64,000 nt of DNA from Actinomycetota bacterium (GTDB taxonomy: Bacteria > Actinomycetota > UBA4738 > HRBIN12). The notes under the pieces are model-generated. The model had not been told where the DNA came from, did not search any database, and worked only from the letters and a program-made list of their open reading frames with translations. Positions 16,442 to 23,770 of the stretch are shown here, piece by piece (positions within the stretch are counted from its first letter, which is position 1; each line of letters begins with the position of its first letter). The translations under genes and the position numbers were made by a program. The DNA is taken from NCBI GenBank assembly GCA_035640355.1, contig DASQWI010000009.1:124001-188000 (forward strand). Direction: 5' to 3'.

Positions 16442-17473
16442 TCACGTGAGCGGGAACGGTGACTGCCACCACCAGGGCGTAGAGCTCACCTCGATGCGCT
16501 CGACCCACTTCACCCACCAGAACCCACGGCGCCCCGGCGCCACGAGTCGCAGTGGATGGCCGTGGCCCGGCGAGAGCATCTCATCGCCAACTCGCGTGGC
16601 CAGCCACATGTCGTGAACGTCTGCGATCGGGAAACGACGCGCGTATCCGGTAGCGGAGACCACGAGCACGCTGCGAACCTCCTCATGGGTCCCCTCGATC
16701 AGACGGTCGATACGGACGCCGGACCAGATCTGTTCGGCGAACCACCCTCCCGTGCAGTCGAGCGTGGTCCGTACCCGATCGTCGAACGCGTCGAGCTCCT
16801 CGAACGACAACGCGCTGCCCACGCCGTCGTTCTCGACGGCGCGAACGGCGAGCCGCCACGTCGACGAATCGATGACCGGAACCTCGTCGTCGAGCCACTG
16901 GGTCACGGGCATCTCGTCGGGCTCGAACGATCCACGCTCGTACGAACCGGTGAACCGCCGCTCCGAACCCCGCAGACCGGCAATCCGCACCAGGCCCTCC
17001 ATGGCGCCGAGCGTCGCCACCGAACCGCCAGCAAGCGCCGCTCCCCGGATGAGCGCCCGCCGCGACAGGTCAGTTCGTCGCGGCCGGACCGGACGGGCAA
17101 CGACGTGCCACACGATCAGCGGGATCGAGACCAGGGCGGAGCCCACATGGACCTGCATCGCGAGCGTGCCCGTCCACACTCCCGCCGAGTGCGCCACGCC
17201 GGATGCGACGACCACGATGACCAGACCTGCGAGCGAGACGGACGCGGCGGCTCCTGAGCGTTCCCTGCGTAGGCCGCGAGCCGAGATCGCCGCCTTCCAC
17301 GGCGACAGGAGCACGAACGCGAGACCGGCCGCGCCGTGAGCGGCGAAGGCCCACCAGGCCCATGCGGAGCCGATGGCGAACGCGAGCGCGCCGGTCCCGA
17401 TCGCGAAGACCAGAACAACCAGGAGCGCGAGGTTCGTCTTTCGACCGGCCCGAACGCGTTCGAGAGGGGCCAC
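16442..17473 (-). CDS. Membrane-anchored sulfite-oxidase-type molybdopterin protein
   Basis: 343 residues from GTG 17473. Residues 13-130 carry four hydrophobic helices with histidines, cytochrome b561-like in outline. A twin-arginine-like stretch (SRRALIRGAALAGG) then leads into a soluble domain, residues 170-343, of the oxidoreductase molybdopterin-binding family. TLDCTGGWF gives the conserved cysteine that ligates molybdenum, and SATGYARRFP and GHGHPLRLVAPGRRGFWWVKWV are cofactor-binding strands. It probably acts outside the membrane, passing electrons through its own membrane part. The substrate is unknown. Topology is predicted by eye only. Confidence 0.87.
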   Translation of the reverse strand: MAPLERVRAGRKTNLALLVVLVFAIGTGALAFAIGSAWAWWAFAAHGAAGLAFVLLSPWKAAISARGLRRERSGAAASVSLAGLVIVVVASGVAHSAGVWTGTLAMQVHVGSALVSIPLIVWHVVARPVRPRRTDLSRRALIRGAALAGGSVATLGAMEGLVRIAGLRGSERRFTGSYERGSFEPDEMPVTQWLDDEVPVIDSSTWRLAVRAVENDGVGSALSFEELDAFDDRVRTTLDCTGGWFAEQIWSGVRIDRLIEGTHEEVRSVLVVSATGYARRFPIADVHDMWLATRVGDEMLSPGHGHPLRLVAPGRRGFWWVKWVERIEVSSTPWWWQSPFPLT

Positions 17474-17505
17474 CCACCGAGCCTATGCCCGGCGCCCTCG
17501 AAGGG

Positions 17506-18285
17506 TTAGCTACTCGGCGCGATGAGATCCAGAACGCGCGCGATCGAGTCGATCGTGAAGTCGGGCTTGCGATCCGACCGATCGAGCACGTCCTGCCGGA
17601 ACTTTCCCGACCTGACGAGCACGCCGATCAAGCCGGCATCCTGCGCGCCGATGACGTCACTCTCGAGATCATCGCCGACCATCGCCGTTCGCTCGGCCGA
17701 CGCTCCGAGCCCGTCGAGCGCCGACATGAAGTACTCCCGCGCCGGCTTGCCACACACGACGGCGCGCGATCCCGTCGCGGCCTCGAGCGCGGCGACGTAC
17801 GCACCGCCGTCGAGCTGCAACCCTTCGTTCGTTCGCCAGTACATGTTCCGATGCATCGCGACGAGCGATGCGCCGTCCGTGAGCATTCGGAACACGCGAT
17901 TCATCGTCGAGTAGTCGAACCCTTCATACGCGCCTCCGAGCACCACGACATCCGCCTCGTCATCGACCACGTCGACCCCTTCGAGATCGGAGCGCGCGTC
18001 GCCGTCGGAGAGCACGAACACGCGGGCCCCGGGATGCGCCATCCGCAGATACGAGCCAGTCGCCACCACTGCAGTGACGATCTCGTTCGCCGAGACCGCG
18101 ATCCCCGCGTCGGCGAGCGTCTTCGCGAGCGCCCCTCGCGTGTGCGTCGTCGTGTTCGTGATGAGCCGGAACGGAACGTCGTTCTTCCGGAGCCAAGAGA
18201 TCGTCTCGACGGCGCCGGGCAACGGCTCCCAGGAAGTGACGAGCACGCCGTCGATGTCGAGGAGGACTGCCTCGACGTTCTGCAT
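17506..18285 (-). CDS. HAD-IIA family sugar-phosphatase (NagD-like)
   Basis: 259 residues. Catalytic motif DIDGV is at 10-14 (Asp 10 and 12). The Thr motif is LITNTTTH near residue 41, the conserved lysine is GKPAREYF, and motif IV is MVGDDLESDVIGAQDAG. A cap domain sits between motifs II and III, as in NagD/Gph-like proteins. It is expected to dephosphorylate small phosphates such as nucleotide monophosphates, glycerol phosphate or phosphoglycolate. It follows the MpaB-like gene by 7 bases in the same direction. Confidence 0.9.
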   Translation of the reverse strand: MQNVEAVLLDIDGVLVTSWEPLPGAVETISWLRKNDVPFRLITNTTTHTRGALAKTLADAGIAVSANEIVTAVVATGSYLRMAHPGARVFVLSDGDARSDLEGVDVVDDEADVVVLGGAYEGFDYSTMNRVFRMLTDGASLVAMHRNMYWRTNEGLQLDGGAYVAALEAATGSRAVVCGKPAREYFMSALDGLGASAERTAMVGDDLESDVIGAQDAGLIGVLVRSGKFRQDVLDRSDRKPDFTIDSIARVLDLIAPSS

Positions 18286-18292
18286 CGCAGAC

Positions 18293-19177
18293 CTAACCCC
18301 GGAGGCTTCTCGTCCGGTCGAGGCGGATCCCGGCGCGCTCGCGTGAACGAGCTACGAGGCTCGGTTCCAGCCCTCGGCGCCGCAGCAGCCACTCCTGATA
18401 CGGCGCGATGTACCGGAACTTCGGAGGGAGCAGGGGCCGCACCGCTCGCATCGCAGGGAAAGCGACGCGCATCGCCGCGCGGCGTGCCACCGTCAGCTCG
18501 ATCCCGTACATCGTGCGTACTGTCGGCGGGAGCGTGCCGAACGCGAGTCTCGAGACGAGCCTCAGCACCGGGCGCCATTCCGCCTCCCTGGGAGGGTCGT
18601 GGAACAGGGCTGCGACGCGTTCGGCAGCGTCGGTCACGCGAAGGGTGCCCGACGCTTCGACCTCGCGAAGGTATTCGCGGAGCTCCGGCACGGTACGGGG
18701 AATCGCCTCGCGTGGGACGAGGAGCATCTCCGCGGCCAACATCTGCTCTTCGTGGAATCGCTGCCTTCCTTCGTCGTCGAGGCTGCCGACCGTCAGCCGT
18801 TCGTATAGCAAGGCGCTCTCGACCAGCGACGCATGGACATAGATCAGGAGCTGCGGGTCGAGGGCGTCGTACGGGCGACCCGTGACCTCGTCGACGCCCT
18901 TGACGCGTGAGTGAACCTCGTTGATCGCGTCGGCGGCGGCCTTGGCTTCGGCCTTCGTGCCGAACGTGATCGTGTAGGTGAGCAGCAGCGTGCGCTCCAG
19001 CCGACGCCACGGGTTCCGTTCATAGAATCGCGACTCGCGAGCTCCGGCGATGACCAGCGGGTGCGCCGCTTGCATCAGCAGAGCTCGCGCCCCGCCGAAC
19101 AGCACGGTGACCTCACGGTGAACCTGCCACGAGACGGAATCTGGACCGAAGTACCCGAGGTCGTTTGATCCGCCCAT
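18293..19177 (-). CDS. MpaB-like oxygenase (DUF2236)
   Basis: 294 residues, all-helical. HREVTVLFGGARALLMQAAHPLVIAG is the family opening with conserved histidines, then FYERNPWRRLERTLLLTYTITFG, and YDALDPQLLIYVHASLVESAL, another conserved His-containing helix. Members include rubber oxygenase and MpaB oxygenases, where such histidines bind heme; many are uncharacterised. Its ATG is at 19177, divergent from the DUF5317 gene, and it leads the minus-strand series ending at 14555. The function in this organism is unknown. Confidence 0.85.
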   Translation of the reverse strand: MGGSNDLGYFGPDSVSWQVHREVTVLFGGARALLMQAAHPLVIAGARESRFYERNPWRRLERTLLLTYTITFGTKAEAKAAADAINEVHSRVKGVDEVTGRPYDALDPQLLIYVHASLVESALLYERLTVGSLDDEGRQRFHEEQMLAAEMLLVPREAIPRTVPELREYLREVEASGTLRVTDAAERVAALFHDPPREAEWRPVLRLVSRLAFGTLPPTVRTMYGIELTVARRAAMRVAFPAMRAVRPLLPPKFRYIAPYQEWLLRRRGLEPSLVARSRERAGIRLDRTRSLRG

Positions 19178-19266
19178 CGGCCCACGGTAGCAGCGGTGTG
19201 CAGGTTGCTGGACACGCTGGGCGCGCTCGTGCGACGATCGGCCGCCCTCCGGGAGCCCTTCAACAG

Positions 19267-19941
19267 ATGATTCTTTTCGTCGTCGTCGTCGGCTTGGCAG
19301 TTGTTCTCGGGTACCTCCTTGGCGGGCGCCTGAGCGCCTTCGAGAACCTCCGATTGCGATGGTGGGGACTGATCGTCGTCGGCCTGGCCATCCAGTTCAT
19401 GCCATTGCCGGAAGGTGATGGCGGAACCGATCTCGTCGTGCGGACTGCAGCCCTCGCCGTCTCGTACACGCTGATCGTGGCGTTCGCGATCGCAAACGTT
19501 CGAGTGCCGGGGATGCCGCTCATCCTGATCGGGGTCGCCGCGAACTTCGCGGTCATCGTCGCCAATGGTGGGATGCCGGTGAGCGAGTCGGCTCTGATCA
19601 ACTCGGGGCACGGGAACGACGTCGGTCAACTGCAACAGGAGGGCTTGGAAAAGCATCACCTGATGGACGACGACGACGTGCTCACGTTCCTGGCGGACGT
19701 CATCGGAATACCGAATCCGATCGGTCAGGCCATCAGCATCGGCGACGTGTTCGTGTATCTCGGGGTGACGTGGCTGACTGTCGCGGCTATGCGGGGACGG
19801 ACTCCGTCGACCCCGAAGGAGCGGGGACCGTATCGGGGGCGGCACCGTCGCGGCTCGGCGCGGGTGGTTGATCTTGAGGTTGAGCACCCGGGCCCTGTGG
19901 AGCGTCTGGCTGGAGCCACAGGGTCGGGAACCGGACCTTGA
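19267..19941 (+). CDS. DUF5317 membrane protein
   Basis: 224 residues from ATG 19267, with GGGAG upstream. The family pattern is clear: GGRLSAFENLRLRWWGLI near the N-terminus, four hydrophobic segments to about residue 110, VANGGMPVSESA, and a final helix ISIGDVFVYLGVTWLTVAAM at about 158-177. The function of the family is unknown. The last ~48 residues (basic, Gly/Pro-rich) are read across the 3' end of the convergent histidine kinase, a 155-bp overlap. This tail may be a read-through extension past the natural end of the family domain. Confidence 0.82.
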   Translation: MILFVVVVGLAVVLGYLLGGRLSAFENLRLRWWGLIVVGLAIQFMPLPEGDGGTDLVVRTAALAVSYTLIVAFAIANVRVPGMPLILIGVAANFAVIVANGGMPVSESALINSGHGNDVGQLQQEGLEKHHLMDDDDVLTFLADVIGIPNPIGQAISIGDVFVYLGVTWLTVAAMRGRTPSTPKERGPYRGRHRRGSARVVDLEVEHPGPVERLAGATGSGTGP

Positions 19942-21367
19942 TGGTCGCGCCCTCGCCGGGCGCGCTCGACATCTCGAACGTTCCACCACCGACGGTGGCT
20001 CGCTCGCGCATCATCGTCAGGCCGAAATGCCCTTCGGGTTCAGGAGCGTCGACGTCGAAGCCGCCCCCGTCGTCACGGAGAAGCATCTCGACCTCGTCTC
20101 CGTGCTGCCTGACGGTGATCCACATGTTGTTGGCATGGGCGTGTTTCAGCGAGTTCATGACCGCCTCGCGTCCGATGTGATACATGAGCAGGGCGATCGG
20201 CGCCGGGAGCTCCACCTCGTCGATGTCGGCCGCGTGGAACCGAACGTCGGAGTTGTCGCCACTCACCTCCGCGATGAAGCTCCGGAGCGCTTCCGCCAGA
20301 CCAGCGCGACCGAGCGGAGAACGGTGCAGGTCTCGAATCAGCGCGCGGATTCGGTCGGATGTACGGTTCTTGGTGTCCTTGATTTCTGCGAGCTGCTTCT
20401 CGACCTCGTCGATCTTGCCGCTCGAAACGTGACGCCGCGCCACGTCCACCTGGATCGATAGTCGGAATAGGAGCTGGGCGAGATCGTCGTGTAGGTACGA
20501 CGCGATCTGCATCCTCTCGTCTTGGCGTTCCTCGGCCATCCGGTTCGACAGCGCGCGAAGGACGTGTTCTCGGTCTTGGAGCTCCTTGTGCGCTTCCTCG
20601 AGCGCTTTGCTGCGGAAGAACATCTGCCGCGCGAGAAGCAGAGGGATCACGAGAGCTGGAAGACTCCAGAAGACGATCTCTTCAACTATAAGAATCCTAG
20701 CCAAGATAACGCCGAACACAGACAGAAATAGGTAGCTGATGACGAATTCGCTCAAACGCCCTACGCGCAGCTCTCGAACTACTCGCAGCGGAGGCATCCG
20801 ATAAAGGAAGCTCGCACCAAGTGTGACGAGCGAAGCATTCACGACATAGTCGGCAACCGCGGCTACCCCCGCAGCGCCAAGAAGGGCGAACGCGTTCGAA
20901 TACGCCACGCCGTCTGCGATGAGTGCATGGAACGTCAGGCTAGCGGCGCCTACAGCCAGGGCGACTTGAGAACGATTGAACAGCGCATGTAGAAAATCGA
21001 CTTCGCGGCGCAACTCTCGCGGATCCGACGCGGCGATGAATGCTGCAGCTGCTGCGACTGGAGGGTGGAACAGGAAGGCCACGACCATTAACAGAGGAAA
21101 GCCCATGGCTATGTGGGTTCCGCGCCACATCGGAACCGGAATCAACTCGACGAGAGCGACAATGAGGACTAAGGCGACCAGCTTCGCCCACTCGTCTGGT
21201 TTGAGGTCTGGCGGCTCCTGCAAGAGTGCGAGGCTCAATAAGGCAACGGTCGGAGTGACGACCCCAACGTAGAAAGCAATAAGTCCCCATGCCGTCGGAG
21301 CGGAGGCCGCCCCTTGTCTCGCTTGCGACAACCCTCGCCTCCCCACAGAACGTTTTGCTGCCGTCAC
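19787..21367 (-). CDS. Membrane sensor histidine kinase (HisKA_3 type), paralogue A
   Basis: 526 residues from GTG 21367, with AGAAGGG eight bases upstream. Residues 25-250 are six to seven membrane helices holding DPRELRREVDFLHALFNRSQVAL, an integral sensor domain shared with paralogue B. A coiled coil (residues 251-285) leads to the H box IASYLHDDLAQLLF with His 293. The ATPase part has the N box GREAVMNSLKHA, then RDDGGGFD and GHFGLTMMRER. A disordered Pro/Gln-rich tail ends the protein and overlaps DUF5317. Kinases of this kind normally phosphorylate NarL-type regulators, but none is adjacent. It is transcribed away from the small peptide gene. Confidence 0.92.
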   Translation of the reverse strand: MTAAKRSVGRRGLSQARQGAASAPTAWGLIAFYVGVVTPTVALLSLALLQEPPDLKPDEWAKLVALVLIVALVELIPVPMWRGTHIAMGFPLLMVVAFLFHPPVAAAAAFIAASDPRELRREVDFLHALFNRSQVALAVGAASLTFHALIADGVAYSNAFALLGAAGVAAVADYVVNASLVTLGASFLYRMPPLRVVRELRVGRLSEFVISYLFLSVFGVILARILIVEEIVFWSLPALVIPLLLARQMFFRSKALEEAHKELQDREHVLRALSNRMAEERQDERMQIASYLHDDLAQLLFRLSIQVDVARRHVSSGKIDEVEKQLAEIKDTKNRTSDRIRALIRDLHRSPLGRAGLAEALRSFIAEVSGDNSDVRFHAADIDEVELPAPIALLMYHIGREAVMNSLKHAHANNMWITVRQHGDEVEMLLRDDGGGFDVDAPEPEGHFGLTMMRERATVGGGTFEMSSAPGEGATIKVRFPTLWLQPDAPQGPGAQPQDQPPAPSRDGAAPDTVPAPSGSTESVPA

Positions 21368-21420
21368 ATATTGACCCTTCTTGTCGCGCCGGCAACCACC
21401 ACCTGGCCTGGTCGAATGCC

Positions 21421-21567
21421 GCTCAGATTCCTACAACGAATCCTGTAGGTAGCACGGAGGGCTTGTCGGCCACATGGGGTCCCCCGATAGTTCATGCGGC
21501 GTCCCCCGATCGGGGTGGCGCCGTGAGTTGGGGGTAGGTCAGGGGTCTCGGCTCCGCGAGGGGGTGG
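21421..21567 (+). promoter_or_regulatory. Structured leader upstream of a small peptide gene
   Basis: Part of the 342-base gap between the two kinases. It holds a possible stem CCTACA/TGTAGG at 21430-21450. A direct repeat GTCCCCCGAT lies at 21479-21488 and 21501-21510. A nested stem runs CGGCG-T-CCCCC...GGGG-TGG-CGCCG (21498-21523), and GGGGG at 21530-21534 could pair with the first C run. The frame of the 29-codon peptide follows directly. I could not match it to a riboswitch or to 6C RNA. Bases 21368-21420 show only the kinase A start region. Confidence 0.4.
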
Positions 21568-21657
21568 ATGGGGATGAAGCTGATCAAGCGGCTCGCGATC
21601 GCGATCGGCTCGCTAGCGGCGCTTGCGCTGGCTGGCGGCGCCCACATGCGCCTCTAG
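21568..21657 (+). CDS. 29-residue hydrophobic peptide between two kinases
   Basis: The frame reads MGMKLIKRLAIAIGSLAALA followed by LAGGAHMRL and TAG at 21655-21657. GAGGGGGTGG precedes the ATG at 21568; ATG 21574 is an alternative giving 27 residues. The N-terminus is basic (KLIKR), followed by an 18-residue hydrophobic run, so it looks like a signal peptide or single-helix membrane peptide with a very short tail. A strong terminator follows 25 bases after the stop. It lies on the plus strand between two minus-strand sensor kinases that share a membrane sensing domain. A role as a secreted signal or kinase-modulating peptide is inference. Confidence 0.5.
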   Translation: MGMKLIKRLAIAIGSLAALALAGGAHMRL

Positions 21658-21682
21658 CCCCGATCGCAAGGAATCGGGCTTC

Positions 21683-21718
21683 CGTAGGCTCCGAGCATTG
21701 GCTCGGAGCCTACGTTTT
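21683..21718 (+). terminator. Rho-independent terminator
   Basis: Perfect 14-bp stem (21683-21696 with 21701-21714), four-base loop ATTG, then TTTTCGT. The U run lies on the plus-strand side, so it ends the small peptide transcript. The right arm covers the last codons and stop of kinase B on the minus strand; in that direction no U run follows. Confidence 0.9.
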
Positions 21719-22984
21719 CGTATCGGCTGAAGGGAGCCGCACAGAAATCCGCGTCCCCATCCCGACTGCGCTATCAACCTGAAGAGCTCCACCGGCGAGC
21801 TCAATGCGTTCGCGAATCAACGCAAGACCAAAGTGCCGACTTGCGTCCACCAGGTGCGGCGAAAAGCCCGACCCGTTGTCATCAACGTCCAGTCGGATGT
21901 CGTCGCCATCCTGCCGTAGCGCGACCTTGATTCGCGAGGCGCCCGAGTACCTCATCGCGTTTCTTAAGGCCTCACGTGCAATTTGGTAGACGAGAAGCTC
22001 AACGACGGGCTTGCCTCTAACCTCCTCGATCTCGGTCTCAAACGAAACGGTAGATCTGCCTTCAAAGTCGCGCACCAACAGCTGAAGTGTGTGAGCAAGT
22101 CCTCCAGCGCCGAGCGGTGAATGACGAAGGTCTCGAATCACCGATCGCACTGTGTTGCTGGCGTCATCGGTAGCCCGAAGCAATTCGGGGAGGTCATCCT
22201 CCATCGCAAGAAGTTGGCCAGTCGACATCTCTTGCCTAAGGACTTGACCTAGTAGGTGAACCTTGAAAAGCGGAGGGAGGACGTCGTCATGTAGGCCTGA
22301 CGCGACGGCAAGTCGCTCATCGCGCCTCTCGTCAGCGATTCGGTCGGTCGCTTCCTGAAGTGCGCGGCCTTGAATGCCCAGCCTCCTCTCCGCGCTATAC
22401 AGACTCTGTCCTTGCTGGAAAGCCTCTCTGGCGAGAAGGATTGGCATGGCAAACAGGGCCAGGCCCCACGGTCCAACCGCGATGTACACCTCGGCAAGCA
22501 AGAGACTCTGAAAGCCAAACGCTGCATAGGCCATGACAGGGCCGAGGCGGAGCCTCGAAAGTGACGTCGAAGGCGTCACGTGATCATTCAGTGCCATTAC
22601 AGCCGTTACAAGCCCCAAATTGATAACACTGTCGACAGCCACAGCAAGCAATGCTCCCGCGGCCGCGAGGGGCAACGCATTCAAATCGGGACTGACAAAT
22701 GAGAAAACAGCTGTGGATGCCATGACACTGAGCGAAATCTGCGCCCGGTTGAACAAAGCTCGCTCAATAGAGATCTCGCCTCGAAATTCCCGGACGTCGA
22801 CGTAACCGGCGAAAGCAACTATGCCTGCCGCGACGGGACCAAATATGTATCCGGCGGCCAAAACGACAAGATCAACTGCGGTGACTGCTAGCATCGCAAG
22901 ACGCAACTCCAGTGAATGACTGGGCCTCTGCGATCGGCGGGGAAGTCTCTTTCGGGCGCCTGCGGAGCTCGTCGTAACAGACAC
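21710..22984 (-). CDS. Membrane sensor histidine kinase (HisKA_3 type), paralogue B
   Basis: 424 residues from GTG 22984, preceded by GAGAGGGGG six bases upstream; ATG 23017 would add eleven residues but has no such site. The membrane part (residues 30-185) contains YVDVREFRGEISIERALFNR, clearly homologous to paralogue A. H box VASGLHDDVLPPLF has His 232, N box AREALRNAMRYSGA, then VDDNGSGFSPH and HFGLALIRERI. Base composition is visibly less GC-rich than flanking genes, with codons such as AAA, ATA and TCA, suggesting a different history. No response regulator of the NarL type is adjacent. Confidence 0.9.
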   Translation of the reverse strand: MSVTTSSAGARKRLPRRSQRPSHSLELRLAMLAVTAVDLVVLAAGYIFGPVAAGIVAFAGYVDVREFRGEISIERALFNRAQISLSVMASTAVFSFVSPDLNALPLAAAGALLAVAVDSVINLGLVTAVMALNDHVTPSTSLSRLRLGPVMAYAAFGFQSLLLAEVYIAVGPWGLALFAMPILLAREAFQQGQSLYSAERRLGIQGRALQEATDRIADERRDERLAVASGLHDDVLPPLFKVHLLGQVLRQEMSTGQLLAMEDDLPELLRATDDASNTVRSVIRDLRHSPLGAGGLAHTLQLLVRDFEGRSTVSFETEIEEVRGKPVVELLVYQIAREALRNAMRYSGASRIKVALRQDGDDIRLDVDDNGSGFSPHLVDASRHFGLALIRERIELAGGALQVDSAVGMGTRISVRLPSADTKT

Positions 22985-23071
22985 GCAAGACCCCCTCTCG
23001 GAAACCTGGCGAATCATGGTGAGGGCTGATACCGACGGTCAAGACAGACAAAACGGCCATAGCATCGGTTC

Positions 23072-23758
23072 GTGAAGCTGCGCATCCTCGTCGTCGAAGA
23101 CGAGAAGTCGATATCCGAGCCGCTCGCTGAAGGTCTCGGGCGCGAGGGGTTCGACACGGAGGTCGCCGCGACCCTCGAGTCGGCCAGGCAGGGGTGGCGA
23201 CGCGCCCCCGATCTGATCCTGCTCGACGTCATGCTTCCCGACGGCGACGGCCGCGACCTCGCACGCGAGATCCGACGGGAGTCGGACGTGCCCATCATCA
23301 TCCTCACCGCTCGCGGCGAGGAGATCGATCGCGTCGTCGGCCTCGAGCTCGGAGCGGACGATTACGTCGTCAAGCCGTTCTCCATGCGCGAGCTCACCGC
23401 TCGGATCCGAGCGATCCTGCGCCGCGGCCGGTCATCCGAACCACGCACACCGATCCAGATCGGCGAGATCCGACTCGACCCGGCGTCTCGAACGGTGACC
23501 AAGGATGGCCAACCGGTCGAGCTCGCCGCGAAGGAGTTCGATCTGCTCCAGATGCTGATGGCGAACGCGGGCCACGTTTTGCGCCGCGAGCAGATCATGG
23601 ACGAGGTGTGGGACCCCCACTGGTTCGGCCCGACCAAGACGCTCGACGTGCACGTCTCGTGGCTGCGAAAGAAGATCGAGGACGATCCGGCGGTCCCGCG
23701 TTACATCACTACGGTTCGAGGCGTCGGCTTCCGGTTCCTGTCGCCGGAAGACTCGTAG
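23072..23758 (+). CDS. OmpR/PhoB-family response regulator
   Basis: 228 residues from GTG 23072. The receiver domain has acidic pair EDE at 9-11, phosphoacceptor Asp 52 (LLDVMLPDG), the LTAR switch threonine and VVKPFS lysine. The C-terminal winged helix (residues 130-225) includes ELAAKEFDLLQMLMANAGHVLRREQ and RYITTVRGVGFRF. It binds DNA once phosphorylated. The cognate kinase follows 12 bases after the stop. The region upstream (22985-23071) is shared with divergent kinase B. Confidence 0.95.
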   Translation: MKLRILVVEDEKSISEPLAEGLGREGFDTEVAATLESARQGWRRAPDLILLDVMLPDGDGRDLAREIRRESDVPIIILTARGEEIDRVVGLELGADDYVVKPFSMRELTARIRAILRRGRSSEPRTPIQIGEIRLDPASRTVTKDGQPVELAAKEFDLLQMLMANAGHVLRREQIMDEVWDPHWFGPTKTLDVHVSWLRKKIEDDPAVPRYITTVRGVGFRFLSPEDS

Positions 23759-23762
23759 GAGG
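23757..23762 (+). promoter_or_regulatory. Ribosome binding site fixing an ACG start
   Basis: AGGAGG (AGGAGGT with the next base) overlaps the response-regulator stop and stands eight bases before ACG 23771. The next standard in-frame start is GTG 23852, which would remove the kinase's first membrane helix. No ATG, GTG or TTG lies at ribosome-compatible distance in the kinase frame. Confidence 0.65.
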
Positions 23763-23770
23763 TACGAACC

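Noticed and set aside
21421-21480. Possible c-di-GMP-I riboswitch because of TGTAGGTAGC
   Set aside because: The 5' half of that motif (GGGCAAACC and ACGCAAAGCCTCCGGCC type sequence) is not present, so the short match is not enough.
21479-21540. 6C RNA, because of repeated C runs
   Set aside because: The runs have five C and appear to sit in stems rather than in two loops; overall layout does not fit.
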